From an uncultured Sphingopyxis sp. (GTDB taxonomy: Bacteria; Pseudomonadota; Alphaproteobacteria; Sphingomonadales; Sphingomonadaceae): a DNA stretch of 64,000 nucleotides. The stretch lies in the NCBI RefSeq assembly GCF_900078365.1, contig NZ_LT598653.1, positions 2,852,001 to 2,916,000 on the forward strand. The letters run 5' to 3'. The notes beneath the pieces were generated by a model. The model saw only the letters and a list, made by a program, of their open reading frames with translations. It ran no database searches and had not been told where the DNA came from. Numbering within the stretch: the stretch's first letter is position 1; each line of letters begins with the position of its first letter. Positions 7,922 through 16,561 of the stretch are shown here, in pieces. Both the position numbers and the translations under genes were made by a program.

Positions 7922-9853
7922 CTATCCGCCCCGTCTTGCCCCATGCAAGGCGGGTGTGCGCCACGTCACTTCGTAAAGGCCCCGCCCCCCGGTTCCTGTG
8001 ATCAGGCTCACACCATAGGTAGCACGCAGAGGTTTATTTGTGATTGCGGTCACATTTTTCTTGGCTCTGCGCTGCGGCATCCACGGTTTGCCGCCGTCCG
8101 AATGATATTCGTGACACATCGCGCATGGCGATTCGGTCGCGGTTTCGACCTTGACCAGCCGCGCGCCATTTTCGCCCACATGGCAGTCGCGGCACTGGCG
8201 GACGCCCGGCACGAGCAGGTCGGTCGACGCCTTCGACGCGGGCGCGGCGACGTGGCAATCGGCGCACGCGGTTTCCTTGTGCGCGTCATGGTCGAACCAG
8301 CCCTTTTGCAGATAGCGTGGCGTCTGGTCGACCGCCGCGACGCGCCAACCGTTCCCTGCTTGCGGCGCGAAGATCGTATGACAATCGTAACAGGCGCCGC
8401 CCTTCGAAAAGACCGCACGCACCGCATCTTCTGCGCGTGACGGCCGCACCGCGACCTCGTTGAAATAGATGTTGTAGACCTGCCCCTCGGCATAGGCGCC
8501 CGGCCGCCGCCGCTGCATCCCGCCGAGCTGGAGCGGCCGCGCCGGCGGCGCCGAGCGATAATAGGCGGTGAGGTCGGCCGCGACTTGATCGGGATCGCCA
8601 TGCCGCAAGGTCCGCGTCACCCCGCCAACCGTCTCGAAAGCGAGGCTGTGGCACATCGCACAGTCGCGCTCCATCTCGACCGGCTTGACCCGCACCCCGT
8701 CGGCCTCGACGCGATGGCAATTTGCGCATTCGAGCTTCTTGCCGAAATCAAAGCGGCCGCGGAAACTCGCCGCCATGCGCGCGACCCCGCCGGTCGCCTG
8801 CAAGTGCATGTCGTGCGGGAATTTGAGGCCGTTGTAATCGACGACGCCCTTGGTCAGCGTCGTGCGCACCAGCTTGCCGCCGGTCGCGGGGCGGACGAGC
8901 GGGCGGAATTCGGGGTGGCTCGTCCCGAAATCACTGGCGTCGGCGAGCGTCGTCGGATGTCCCGCGGTCTTGAGCCGCGCCGACATGCCGTCGTGACAGT
9001 CGGCGCAGAATTTCTGCGGCGTCGCCGCCATCGGCCCCGCGCCCTCATGCTCGGTGTGGCAATCGACGCAGCGCCCCTGCGGCTTGTTGAAGGTCTTGGC
9101 GAAGCCCGCAAGGATGCGCTCGCCCACCCCCGGCGGGTGGCGCGCGGCGAGCAGCATCGCGGTCGGCGCATTGGCGTGCGCCGCGCTCATCGCCTTGTGC
9201 TCGCCGGTGTGGCACCCGACGCACGCCTTGTCGGTCACCGCGACGAAGGGCTCGACATGGCACGACTGGCAGTCGTTCTTCAGGCTCGCATGCGCGCTCG
9301 ACAGCGGACCCGACAGCCACGCGCTGTCGGCATGATAGCCGTCGGGGCGCTCGTTCACATTTTTATAGCTGTACCAGGCCCAGATCGGCCCGATCAGGAA
9401 GGCGAGCAGCATCAACAGGCCGAACGCCCACGCCGCGATGCGCTTGCCGGGCATCGTCCCCGCGAGCGAAAAGGCCTTCGCCTCGTCGACGTCCTTCGAC
9501 GATTGCGACAGCTCGTCGATCCGTTCGACGAGCAGGATGATCTTGTCGTCCTCGCGCGCGATCGTCAGCCGGTGCCCGCCGAAGCGCAGCTCGGCGCCCG
9601 CCGCGCTGTCGATGTCGGCCGCATCGACGCTGCGGCCGTTGAAATCGAACCCCAGCCCTTCGAGCGCCGCGACGCGCACATGGCGCCCGTCGCTGCTGCT
9701 GATCGTCGCATGGTGGGGGTTCACCGCCAGATCGGCGACATGGATGATGTTGCCGGCGTCGCGGCCGAGGGTGATCGTATCGCCCGGCAGCGCCTGGTCG
9801 CGGACGATCTGCTTGCCCGTCTTCGTCGTCGCGATGCGGCGGAGGATGAAGCT
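7922..9853 (-). CDS. Membrane-anchored decahaem cytochrome c with N-terminal FHA domain
   Basis: 643 residues from ATG 9853. Residues ~1-110 form a forkhead-associated-like domain (LGRDAGNIIHVADLAVNPHHATIS spans the GR and xxH core), a fold that usually binds phosphothreonine. One membrane helix follows at ~139-163, then a large domain with ten CxxCH haem-binding motifs, the first at ~196-200: CQSCH, CVGCH, CVDCH, CADCH, CANCH, CAMCH, CYDCH, CADCH, CRDCH and CAMCH. Haem attachment requires the periplasm, so the FHA domain should be cytoplasmic. This topology lets one protein join a cytoplasmic phosphorylation signal to periplasmic electron transfer (inference). It starts 13 bases after the membrane cytochrome-like gene and is surely co-transcribed with it. 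No catalytic site for a specific electron acceptor can be named. Confidence 0.9.
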   Translation of the reverse strand, partial: SFILRRIATTKTGKQIVRDQALPGDTITLGRDAGNIIHVADLAVNPHHATISSSDGRHVRVAALEGLGFDFNGRSVDAADIDSAAGAELRFGGHRLTIAREDDKIILLVERIDELSQSSKDVDEAKAFSLAGTMPGKRIAAWAFGLLMLLAFLIGPIWAWYSYKNVNERPDGYHADSAWLSGPLSSAHASLKNDCQSCHVEPFVAVTDKACVGCHTGEHKAMSAAHANAPTAMLLAARHPPGVGERILAGFAKTFNKPQGRCVDCHTEHEGAGPMAATPQKFCADCHDGMSARLKTAGHPTTLADASDFGTSHPEFRPLVRPATGGKLVRTTLTKGVVDYNGLKFPHDMHLQATGGVARMAASFRGRFDFGKKLECANCHRVEADGVRVKPVEMERDCAMCHSLAFETVGGVTRTLRHGDPDQVAADLTAYYRSAPPARPLQLGGMQRRRPGAYAEGQVYNIYFNEVAVRPSRAEDAVRAVFSKGGACYDCHTIFAPQAGNGWRVAAVDQTPRYLQKGWFDHDAHKETACADCHVAAPASKASTDLLVPGVRQCRDCHVGENGARLVKVETATESPCAMCHEYHSDGGKPWMPQRRAKKNVTAITNKPLRATYGVSLITGTGGRGLYEVTWRTPALHGARRGG

Positions 9854-9866
9854 CATCGTCCGCGCC

Positions 9867-10748
9867 TCACCAGTAGAAGAAGACGCTGATGACATGCGCC
9901 GACAGCGCCGCGATCAGCGCGAAGGTCAGCGGCACATGCACATAGAGCCAGATTTCGAGCAGCGCCCGGATGCGAAGATGCTTGCGCAGCCGGGCCAGCG
10001 CCGCCTGCTTCTGGGACAGAAGCCCGATGACCTTTTCGCGCACCTCCGCCTCGCTGCTGCGCGACGCCGACAGGGCGCGATGGGCGGCCGCGGTCGCGCA
10101 ATTGCGGTACCGCCCGCCGAGCCGCGCCCGGATACCGCCCGCGAACGGATCCTCGTCGAGCGCGGCGAGCACCGGCGCGGTGTCTTCGGGGGTCAACGGC
10201 TGCGCGGCGCTGTGCAACTGGCGGTCGAAGGCGCGGATCGCCTCGAGCATCTGCATCTGCGTCATCTCGTCGCGATTGTTCGAGAGCGCCTGCGGCAGCG
10301 TCGCATAGACGATGACGCCGTAGAGCCCCGACAGGATCACCAGCATCATCAGTGCCCAGGCGAGCGTGTGGACATTCCAGCCAAGCTGGAATCCCGTGTG
10401 CCAGGTGCCGATGACGATCAGGCTGAGCCCCAGATAGACATGCGCCGATGTCCACGCCTTCAGCGACCAGTGGCTGCTCGTCATCTTGCGCTTGCGATAG
10501 CCAAGCGCGGTGAGCCACAGGATCAGCAGCGCGCCGATCGTGCCGAGCGTATAGCCGTACCAGCTGCCGCCATTATGCCGCGGCGTGACGTCGATCAGCG
10601 CGTAGGAAGTGATGATCAGCAGGCACAGCCCGCCCGAAATCTTCGCCCAGCGAAAACCCGCATAGCGCAGGAAACCTTCGTGCCGCCGTTCACGGACCCG
10701 CTCGGTCTGCGTCGCCTTGTTACGGCGTCGCTCGAAAAGCGTCGCCAT
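9867..10748 (-). CDS. Multi-pass membrane protein, probable haem b electron carrier
   Basis: 293 residues. ATG 10748 shares its A with the TGA of the upstream gene (TGATG), indicating translational coupling. There are about five hydrophobic helices: one near residues 30-50, one near 65-85, two in the HVYLGLSLIVIG and LAWALMMLVILSGLYGVIV region, and one at the C terminus ending in VFFYW. Histidines in and next to the helices (HWSLKAWTSAH, WHTGF, WNVH, YVHV, SAHV) are placed as in cytochrome b561/ferric-reductase-like proteins. A soluble, charged loop of ~110 residues separates helix 4 from helix 5. Sitting between an Fe-S flavoprotein and a decahaem cytochrome, it is the likely membrane link between them. 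Haem binding is inferred, not shown. Confidence 0.8.
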   Translation of the reverse strand: MATLFERRRNKATQTERVRERRHEGFLRYAGFRWAKISGGLCLLIITSYALIDVTPRHNGGSWYGYTLGTIGALLILWLTALGYRKRKMTSSHWSLKAWTSAHVYLGLSLIVIGTWHTGFQLGWNVHTLAWALMMLVILSGLYGVIVYATLPQALSNNRDEMTQMQMLEAIRAFDRQLHSAAQPLTPEDTAPVLAALDEDPFAGGIRARLGGRYRNCATAAAHRALSASRSSEAEVREKVIGLLSQKQAALARLRKHLRIRALLEIWLYVHVPLTFALIAALSAHVISVFFYW

Positions 10749-13183
10749 CAGTCCGCATCCTCCTCGAGCCGCGCGATCGACAGGAATTCCTCGGGCGACA
10801 CGCGGATCGCGGCGCCGGTCGGGCACGCCCGGACGCAGGCGGGACCGCCCGATATGCCCTTGCACATGTCGCACTTGACCGCGATTTTCTTGGGCTTCTC
10901 GTCGCCCAATTGCTTCTTGGTCCATTTGGGCGACGGCTCGCCCGGCCCCGGGCCGAAACCGGTGAGCAGCCAGCGCAGCAGGCTGGGCTTCTCGGGCGGT
11001 GCGGCTTCCATGCGGATCACGCCATAGGGGCAGTTGCGCATGCAGTTGCCGCAGCCGATGCAGCCCGGCTCCATGAACACCTCGCCGTCGGGACCGCGGT
11101 GGATCACATTCGGCGGGCAGTCGGCCATGCAGTGCGGATGTTCGCAGTGGCGGCAGCTCGTCGGGACATGCAGGTGGGCGAAGGTCTTGCCCGCCTCGCG
11201 GTCGAGCCGCGACAGCCCCTCATGGCTGTCGGCGCACGCCTTTTCGCAATTGTCGCAGCCGACGCACAGATTCTCGTCGATCAGCAGCGCATCGGTCGCC
11301 TCGCCGAGCCCTTCCTTCATGATGAAGCTCGCGGTGTCCGAATAGAGGTCGACCGCGCTCGAATAGCTCGCCTTGCGCGATTCGATGAAGCTGTTCATCT
11401 GCGCACGCTCGGCGACCGCCGCTTCGGTCGCCTCGCGCACCTGCGGCCGCGCCGCGAGCATCTTGCGAAAGCTTTCGCCGGTGAGCTTGATCAGCTCGGC
11501 GCCGACCGCGGCCTTGACCGTGGCATTGCGCGGCGCACCGCTCAGCACGCCCATTTCGCCGAAGAAGCTGCCTGCCGGGAGATAACGGAGGAAGATCGGC
11601 TTGCCGCCGATATCCTTCTCGACCACCATCGATCCCGAGCGGATGACATAGACATCGTCGCCCTGCTCCCCCTCGGTCAGCACGACCTTGCCCGCGGGCA
11701 CGCGCTCGACCTCGGCGGTGTCGACGACGGGACCCAGGTCCTCCACCGTCAGTCCGCCCTTGAAGATCTGGAGCAATTGCCGTTCGAGCGAGATGCGGTT
11801 GATCGCACGTTTCGCGCCCGGCACCGATGCCATCAGCTTCAATGCCGCGGTGCGCGACACCTCGACGAAGATGCTGTCCGCCCCCGCGCGGATCGTCGCG
11901 CCGCGCTTGCGCCCCGAAATCAGCCCGACCTCGCCGAAGATAGATCCCTGCTCGATCGGCACGGTGACGCCGGGTCCGACCTCGACCTCGGCAAAGCCGT
12001 CGGCGATGGCGAAGAGCGACGATCCCGGCTCGCCCTTCTCGAAGACGACATCGCCCTTGCGATAAAAGGCGACCTTCGAATCGAGCATGAATTCGCGCAT
12101 TTGCAGCGGCGACACGTCGGCAAAGATGCTGACGCGCGCGCGCAGATATTCGAGCCACTCGCTCACCGATTTCTGCTGCGGCAGTCCGGCGAAGATCGCC
12201 GCGAGATCCTTTTCGTCCGCCGGGGTCAGGCCGCTATTGCCATTGATGAACTCGACGACGTCATAGCCCTGGTTCATGCAATGCTTGATCAGCGGATAAC
12301 CCGCGAGCGCGCCGATCACGAAGATGCCCGGAACGGTCGATTCGAACGTCGGCGACAGCTTGGGAAAGGCCTCGCGGTCGGGTCCGGTGAACTCGATCCC
12401 CATCGATTCGACGAAAGCGCGCGGCGCGACCGATCCCAGCCGCGCGACGATGACGTCGCACGGAATCCGCTCCTCGCCGTCGGGCGTCTCGAGCGTCAGC
12501 CAGCCGGGCTCGACCTTCTTCGGCTGCGTCTCGGTGCGGATGCTCATCAACCCGTTTTCACCCGCCTCCATCATGTCGGAGACATTCTTCGCCTTGGCGC
12601 GCGCGAAATCCTTCGAGCGGTTGAGGATAGTGACCGTATTTTCGAGCGCCTCCTCGGCGACGCCGAGCGCATTTTCGATCCCCGCGTCGCCCGAACCGAC
12701 GACGGTGATATGCCTGTCCTTGAAATCCTCGGGATCGTCGACCTGATAGATGATGTGCGGCAGGTCATATCCGTCGCAGCGCAGGCGGTTCGGATTGCCC
12801 TGCGTGCCGATCGCCAGCACGATATTCTCGGCCTGATAGACGTCGCCCTTGGCCGTCTTGATCGCGAACGCGCCCTGCTGCCCCGTCACCTCGACGACAT
12901 CGGCGTGATACGCGACCTCGACCTTGTTGTTGACCGCATCCTCGTCCCAGTTGCCGAGGATATATTCGCGCGCGCCCTCGGCGAAACGGCAGTCGGAGCG
13001 GAGGTCGAGCCGCTCGGGCGTTGCGAGCACGCGCTTGCCCTTCTGATATTTGAAGATGGTGTCGGAAAGATGGTCGGTCTTTTCGAGCAGAATGTGGCTC
13101 ATGCCGAGCTGCCCCGCGCGCGCCGCCGCGCTGAGGCCCGCCGGCCCCGAGCCGATGATCGCAACTTTGACGACCCCGCTCAC
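10748..13183 (-). CDS. FAD/NAD(P) oxidoreductase fused to two cyclic-nucleotide-binding domains and a four-cluster ferredoxin
   Basis: 811 residues starting at GTG 13183. Residues ~1-315 are a thioredoxin-reductase/YpdA-like module with FAD motif GSGPAG (11-16) and a second NAD(P) motif VGSGDAG near 173; no CxxC redox pair is visible in it. Two cyclic-nucleotide-binding domains follow (~350-470 and ~485-605), each with a phosphate-binding cassette (FGEVGLISGRKRGAT and FGEMGVLSGAPRNAT). The C-terminal ~170 residues carry four cysteine clusters in DmsB/HybA style: CVGCDNCEKAC, CRHCEHPHCMADCP, CIGCGNCMRNCP and CDMCKGISGGPACVRACP, so four [4Fe-4S] centres are expected. No signal peptide or membrane helix is seen, so it is cytoplasmic. 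It heads the operon. The likely role is passing NAD(P)H electrons to the membrane under cyclic-nucleotide control; the pathway is unknown. Confidence 0.93.
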   Translation of the reverse strand: MSGVVKVAIIGSGPAGLSAAARAGQLGMSHILLEKTDHLSDTIFKYQKGKRVLATPERLDLRSDCRFAEGAREYILGNWDEDAVNNKVEVAYHADVVEVTGQQGAFAIKTAKGDVYQAENIVLAIGTQGNPNRLRCDGYDLPHIIYQVDDPEDFKDRHITVVGSGDAGIENALGVAEEALENTVTILNRSKDFARAKAKNVSDMMEAGENGLMSIRTETQPKKVEPGWLTLETPDGEERIPCDVIVARLGSVAPRAFVESMGIEFTGPDREAFPKLSPTFESTVPGIFVIGALAGYPLIKHCMNQGYDVVEFINGNSGLTPADEKDLAAIFAGLPQQKSVSEWLEYLRARVSIFADVSPLQMREFMLDSKVAFYRKGDVVFEKGEPGSSLFAIADGFAEVEVGPGVTVPIEQGSIFGEVGLISGRKRGATIRAGADSIFVEVSRTAALKLMASVPGAKRAINRISLERQLLQIFKGGLTVEDLGPVVDTAEVERVPAGKVVLTEGEQGDDVYVIRSGSMVVEKDIGGKPIFLRYLPAGSFFGEMGVLSGAPRNATVKAAVGAELIKLTGESFRKMLAARPQVREATEAAVAERAQMNSFIESRKASYSSAVDLYSDTASFIMKEGLGEATDALLIDENLCVGCDNCEKACADSHEGLSRLDREAGKTFAHLHVPTSCRHCEHPHCMADCPPNVIHRGPDGEVFMEPGCIGCGNCMRNCPYGVIRMEAAPPEKPSLLRWLLTGFGPGPGEPSPKWTKKQLGDEKPKKIAVKCDMCKGISGGPACVRACPTGAAIRVSPEEFLSIARLEEDAD

Positions 13184-13433
13184 GCCGGCGCACTCGCGCG
13201 GCCGAAGCGATCATCCACGATCAAGATGCTGGTGAACGCACGCACGGGCACCCCATTCCCCTCAATCGCTTCCCCAAGCGACCACAACTACGGATGCGAC
13301 CCGGACTTATGTCCTGGGTGCAAGGCTATGCCCTTGAAAGCGGGAAAAGGTCAACCGATGAGGCGGAGATTTCCGTTGCTGCGACACGTTCGCAATTTCT
13401 AGGCGCGGAGCGCGTTCGCCCCTTACCCATCCC
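13184..13433. other. Intergenic region upstream of the redox operon
   Basis: About 250 bases with no convincing gene. It should hold the promoter for the minus-strand operon starting at 13183. A small imperfect dyad sits at about 13298-13316 (CCC-GGAC-TTAT-GTCC-T-GGG). I looked for FNR/CRP-type sites; the nearest (a TTGAT 5-mer near 13223 on the minus strand, and TTGA/TCAA half-sites around 13334-13354) do not have the correct spacing. No clear -35/-10 pair was found. Confidence 0.4.
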
Positions 13434-13823
13434 TTACCGTGCCGGTCGCACCTGATTGTCGACGCCGCTCACCGTCAGCTTCGGCTTGCCCGTTCCGGCG
13501 ACCCGCCAGGTCACGACATTGTCGACGCCCGACACGCTGAGGGGCGCACCGGGGCGCAGGATGATACCGATCCGATTACCGACGCCGGTGACAGTCAGGC
13601 TGGGGCAATCGCCGATGAAGTCGATGTGATTGTCCGATCCCGACACTTCGGCGGGCCGCCCTTCGCAATCGATGCGGTGCGCCTGATCGACGCCGCTGAT
13701 TGCCGCGCCGTCACGGGTTCCGGCGCCGCGGTTCGGTTGCGCGGCGAGCGGCGCGGCGGCGAAAGCGAGGTGGGCGGCAAGGACGGGAAGCAGATATTTC
13801 GCGGCGGCATGATGGCGGAACAA
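13434..13823 (-). CDS. Exported DUF3060-type protein
   Basis: The mature protein is built of repeated beta-strand units with the pattern V-G-x-x-N-x-I/V: VSGSDNHI, VTGVGNRI, VSGVDNVVTW and VSGVDNQV, as in DUF3060 proteins. The N terminus has a signal peptide ending in a PLAAQ-type cleavage site. The TTG at 13823 is chosen because an AGAGGAG Shine-Dalgarno sits 8-9 bases upstream; the longer frame from ATG 13868 would add 15 residues before the leader and lacks such a site. Length is 129 residues. Two cysteines probably form a disulfide. Function is unknown; periplasmic or surface location is inferred. Confidence 0.75.
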   Translation of the reverse strand: MFRHHAAAKYLLPVLAAHLAFAAAPLAAQPNRGAGTRDGAAISGVDQAHRIDCEGRPAEVSGSDNHIDFIGDCPSLTVTGVGNRIGIILRPGAPLSVSGVDNVVTWRVAGTGKPKLTVSGVDNQVRPAR

Positions 13824-13907
13824 GCTCGTCTCCTCTGTTCCCCGCCTCGAAATCCCCTTGGGGTTCAATGACCTGTGACAGCCGCCGCGTCAACCGGCCG
13901 GTGGCGG

Positions 13908-14681
13908 TCAGGCGAGCTCGAACATTGCGGCGATGCGATCGGACTGCGTCTCCTCGAGGCGCGACCAGCCGTCAGGGCCGAGCTTTTCGAGCGGGCGGAA
14001 GCGCGCCTTGTACGCCATCCGCGCCGACCCTTCGATCCAGTAACCGAGGTAGACATAGGGCAGCCCGGCGCGCGCCGCGCGCTGGACATGATCGGCGATG
14101 ATATAGGTGCCGAGCCCCTCGCGCAGCGGATGGTGCGCGTCGAAGAAGCTGTAGATCATCGAAAGCCCGTCGCCTTGCCGGTCGGTCAGGCAGCAACCGA
14201 CGAGGCGGCCCTTGCCGCCATCCACCGCCGGCTCGCGATATTCGATCATATAGGAATCGACCGGGGTCTGCTCGACCATGTCGGCAAAATCCTGCTCGTC
14301 CATGTCGGCCATGCCGCCGTCGGGATGGCGCGAAGCGAGATAGGCGCGGAGCAGCGCATATTGTTCCTCGGTCGCCCACGGCTTGCAGGCGGTGGCGACC
14401 AGATCGCCGTTGCGGCGCAGGTTGCGCTTCTGCGAACTGCTCGGCGCGAATTCGGCAGCGCAGACGCGCACCGACACGCACGCCGAACAATCGGCGCAGC
14501 TCGGGCGATAGGCGACCGACTGGCTGCGGCGGAACCCGATGCGGCCGAGCGCGTCGTTGAGCTCGTTCGCATTGTTGCCGCTGAGCTCGGTGAACACCTT
14601 GCGCTCGGTCTTGCCCGCCAGATAGGGGCACGGCGCCGGGCTGGTGACGAAAAAGCGCGGAAAACGGAACGGTGCGGACAC
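13908..14681 (-). CDS. bpt: Aspartate/glutamate leucyltransferase (bacterial N-end rule)
   Basis: This enzyme moves leucine from Leu-tRNA to proteins with N-terminal Asp or Glu, marking them for ClpS/ClpAP. The family signature CPYLAGKTERKVFTELSG and the N-domain cysteines (CADCSACVSVRV) are present, as are the conserved SQKRNLRRNGDL segment and the C-terminal GLPYVYLGYWIEGSARMAYKARFRPLE block. The length from GTG 14681 is 257 residues, normal for the family. GTG 14681 is chosen because GGAGGT lies at 14693-14698; an upstream ATG at 14783 would add 34 unrelated residues. It precedes the DUF3060 gene on the same strand. Confidence 0.93.
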   Translation of the reverse strand: MSAPFRFPRFFVTSPAPCPYLAGKTERKVFTELSGNNANELNDALGRIGFRRSQSVAYRPSCADCSACVSVRVCAAEFAPSSSQKRNLRRNGDLVATACKPWATEEQYALLRAYLASRHPDGGMADMDEQDFADMVEQTPVDSYMIEYREPAVDGGKGRLVGCCLTDRQGDGLSMIYSFFDAHHPLREGLGTYIIADHVQRAARAGLPYVYLGYWIEGSARMAYKARFRPLEKLGPDGWSRLEETQSDRIAAMFELA

Positions 14682-14996
14682 GCGAGAAAGACCTCCGGAC
14701 TGGCGATGCGGAGCCCCCCGACGCGGGTCCGACGCGCTGTTTGCACCAACTATGCCGCGCGGCGTCAATGGTGCAAAGGCCATTTACCATTTTAGTCCGT
14801 CCCGTTCTGAATCAGGCAGAAAATTTTCTGAATCGTCCGGTAACTTTTGTGCCGATTTGAATCAGGGATAACCGTCGCCCCCGCGCAGGCGGGGGCCGCT
14901 GGAGGTTTACGAAGCCACGAAGGACAACGGCCACCGCGGCCCCCGACTTCGCGGGGGCGACGGATTATTGTCGATGGCCGCGAGTTCGCGTTTCGG
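14682..14996. other. Intergenic region between pyk and bpt with inverted and direct repeats
   Basis: No gene is seen. Going right from bpt there are: a 9-bp inverted repeat TTTGCACCA/TGGTGCAAA (14740-14748 and 14769-14777) with a 20-base spacer; a 14-bp perfect palindrome CAGAAAATTTTCTG (14817-14830); and three copies of TGAATC with related flanks at ~14807, 14828 and 14858. The paired-hairpin repeat at 14872-14963 follows. The part left of that repeat is visibly AT-richer than the genes and is the probable bpt promoter region. Confidence 0.5.
14872..14963. repeat. Paired-hairpin intergenic repeat (copy 1)
   Basis: The outer 13-bp arms are perfect inverted copies (CCGTCGCCCCCGC at 14872 and GCGGGGGCGACGG ending at 14963). 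Each arm also contains its own small hairpin of the type CCCCCGC-loop-GCGGGGG. It belongs to the same family as the copies at 33668, 47443, 50964, 52301, 55217, 55561, 56647 and 61582. Confidence 0.85.
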
Positions 14997-16451
14997 TCAG
15001 CTATACCCGCGCAATTCGTCGCCGGTCAGCGTCGCGACATGGAGCACGTTGGTCGACCCCGGCGTGCCGAACGGAACCCCCGCCATCATCACGAGCTTCG
15101 CGCCCGCCTTGCCGATCCCGTGGCGCAGCGCCATGCGCTTGCCCTTGGCGATCATCTCCTCGAAGCTGCCGATATCCTTCGTCGGCACCGCATGGGCGCC
15201 CCACAGCAACCCCATGCGCCGCGCCGCTTCCTTCTTCGGCGTCAGCACCAGCAGCGGCGCGCCCGGCCGCTCGCGCGCGACGCGGCGCGCGGTCGATCCC
15301 GATGCGGTGAAACAGATGATCGCGTCGGCGGCGATCGTCGTGATGATGCTCCCCGCCGCCTCGGCGAGCGCATCGGCGGTCGTCGCGTCGGGCGCGGTCT
15401 CGGTGAAATGGAGGCGGCGGAAATAGTCGGGATCGCTTTCGACCGAACGCGCGATCGAATCCATCATGGTGACGGCCTCGACCGGCCAGGCGCCCGCCGC
15501 GGTCTCGGCCGAGAGCATGATCGCGTCTGCCCCGTCATAGACGGCGGTCGCGACGTCGGACACCTCGGCGCGCGTCGGCGAGGGCGAGACGATCATCGAT
15601 TCGAGCATCTGCGTCGCGACGACGACCGGCTTGCCCATCCGCCGCGCGGTCGCGACGATACGCTTCTGGAGCGGCGGCACCGCCTCGGGGGGCAATTCGA
15701 CCCCGAGGTCGCCGCGCGCGACCATCGCCGCGTCGGCGAGTTCGAGGATTTCCTCGATCCGCTGCACGCCCGAAGGCTTCTCGAACTTGACGAGCAGCGC
15801 CGCCTTGCCGCCGATCAGGCGGCGCGCCTCGGCGACGTCCTCGGGCCGCTGCACGAACGACAGCGCGATCCAGTCGACATGCTGTTCGAGCGCGAAAGCG
15901 AGGTCCTTGCGGTCCTTTTCGGTCAGCGCCGCGAGCGGGACGACGACGTCGGGGACGTTGACGCCCTTGCGGTCCGAAATCCGGCCGCCGACCTCGACGA
16001 TCGTCTCGATGCGCTCGGGCGCGACGCTCTTCACGCGCAGCACCAGCTTGCCATCGTCGACGAGCAGCCGCGTATCGGGTTCGAGCGCGGCAAAGAGCTC
16101 GGGATGCGGCAGATGGACGCGGGTCGCGTCGCCCGGCGCCTTGTCGGCGTCGAGTATGAAGGGCTTGCCCTTGATCAGTTCGGCGGGGCCGTCCTTGAAC
16201 GTCCCGACGCGCAGCTTCGGCCCCTGCAGGTCGACGAGGATCGTCGTCGGTCGGCCAGTCTCCTTTTCGAGCGCGCGGATCGCGGCGATCACCTTCGCAT
16301 GGCCTTCATGGTCGCCGTGGCTCATGTTGACGCGAAAGGCATCGGCGCCCGCTCGGTGCAGCTGCGCGATCATCTCGGCATTGGCGCTGGCGGGACCGAG
16401 GGTCGCCAGGATGCGGACCTTGCGCTGGCGGGGGGTAAAGCTCTGAACCAC
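14997..16451 (-). CDS. pyk: Pyruvate kinase
   Basis: It converts phosphoenolpyruvate and ADP to pyruvate and ATP in the last step of glycolysis. The N-terminal RKVRILATLGPAS, FRVNMSHGDHE, VDLQGPKLRVG, KFEKPSGVQRIEEI, MVARGDLGVELP and QMLESMI-SPTRAEVSDVATAVYDGADAIMLSAETAAG blocks are all in place, so the active site looks intact. Length is 484 residues. ATG 16451 gives the expected start just before the first barrel strand. It is transcribed away from the DUF1244 gene across a ~110-base divergent region and seems to be a single-gene unit, with a hairpin repeat downstream. Confidence 0.97.
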   Translation of the reverse strand: MVQSFTPRQRKVRILATLGPASANAEMIAQLHRAGADAFRVNMSHGDHEGHAKVIAAIRALEKETGRPTTILVDLQGPKLRVGTFKDGPAELIKGKPFILDADKAPGDATRVHLPHPELFAALEPDTRLLVDDGKLVLRVKSVAPERIETIVEVGGRISDRKGVNVPDVVVPLAALTEKDRKDLAFALEQHVDWIALSFVQRPEDVAEARRLIGGKAALLVKFEKPSGVQRIEEILELADAAMVARGDLGVELPPEAVPPLQKRIVATARRMGKPVVVATQMLESMIVSPSPTRAEVSDVATAVYDGADAIMLSAETAAGAWPVEAVTMMDSIARSVESDPDYFRRLHFTETAPDATTADALAEAAGSIITTIAADAIICFTASGSTARRVARERPGAPLLVLTPKKEAARRMGLLWGAHAVPTKDIGSFEEMIAKGKRMALRHGIGKAGAKLVMMAGVPFGTPGSTNVLHVATLTGDELRGYS

Positions 16452-16561
16452 AAATGCTCCGGTGACTGGATAGTTTAGGTCGGGGGGACGCTAGGGCAAT
16501 GCCGCCTTGATACAGTCTAGGCAACAACCGTATAGCTATTCAATCATTCAACGGAGGAACC

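Noticed and set aside
13184..13260. FNR/CRP-type operator upstream of the redox operon
   Set aside because: TTGAT and ATCAA-like half-sites exist but not with the 4-base (FNR) or 6-base (CRP) spacing.
10910..13402. 830-residue plus frame opposite the flavoprotein-cNMP-FeS gene
   Set aside because: Antisense shadow without motifs; the minus frame has FAD, cNMP and Fe-S signatures.
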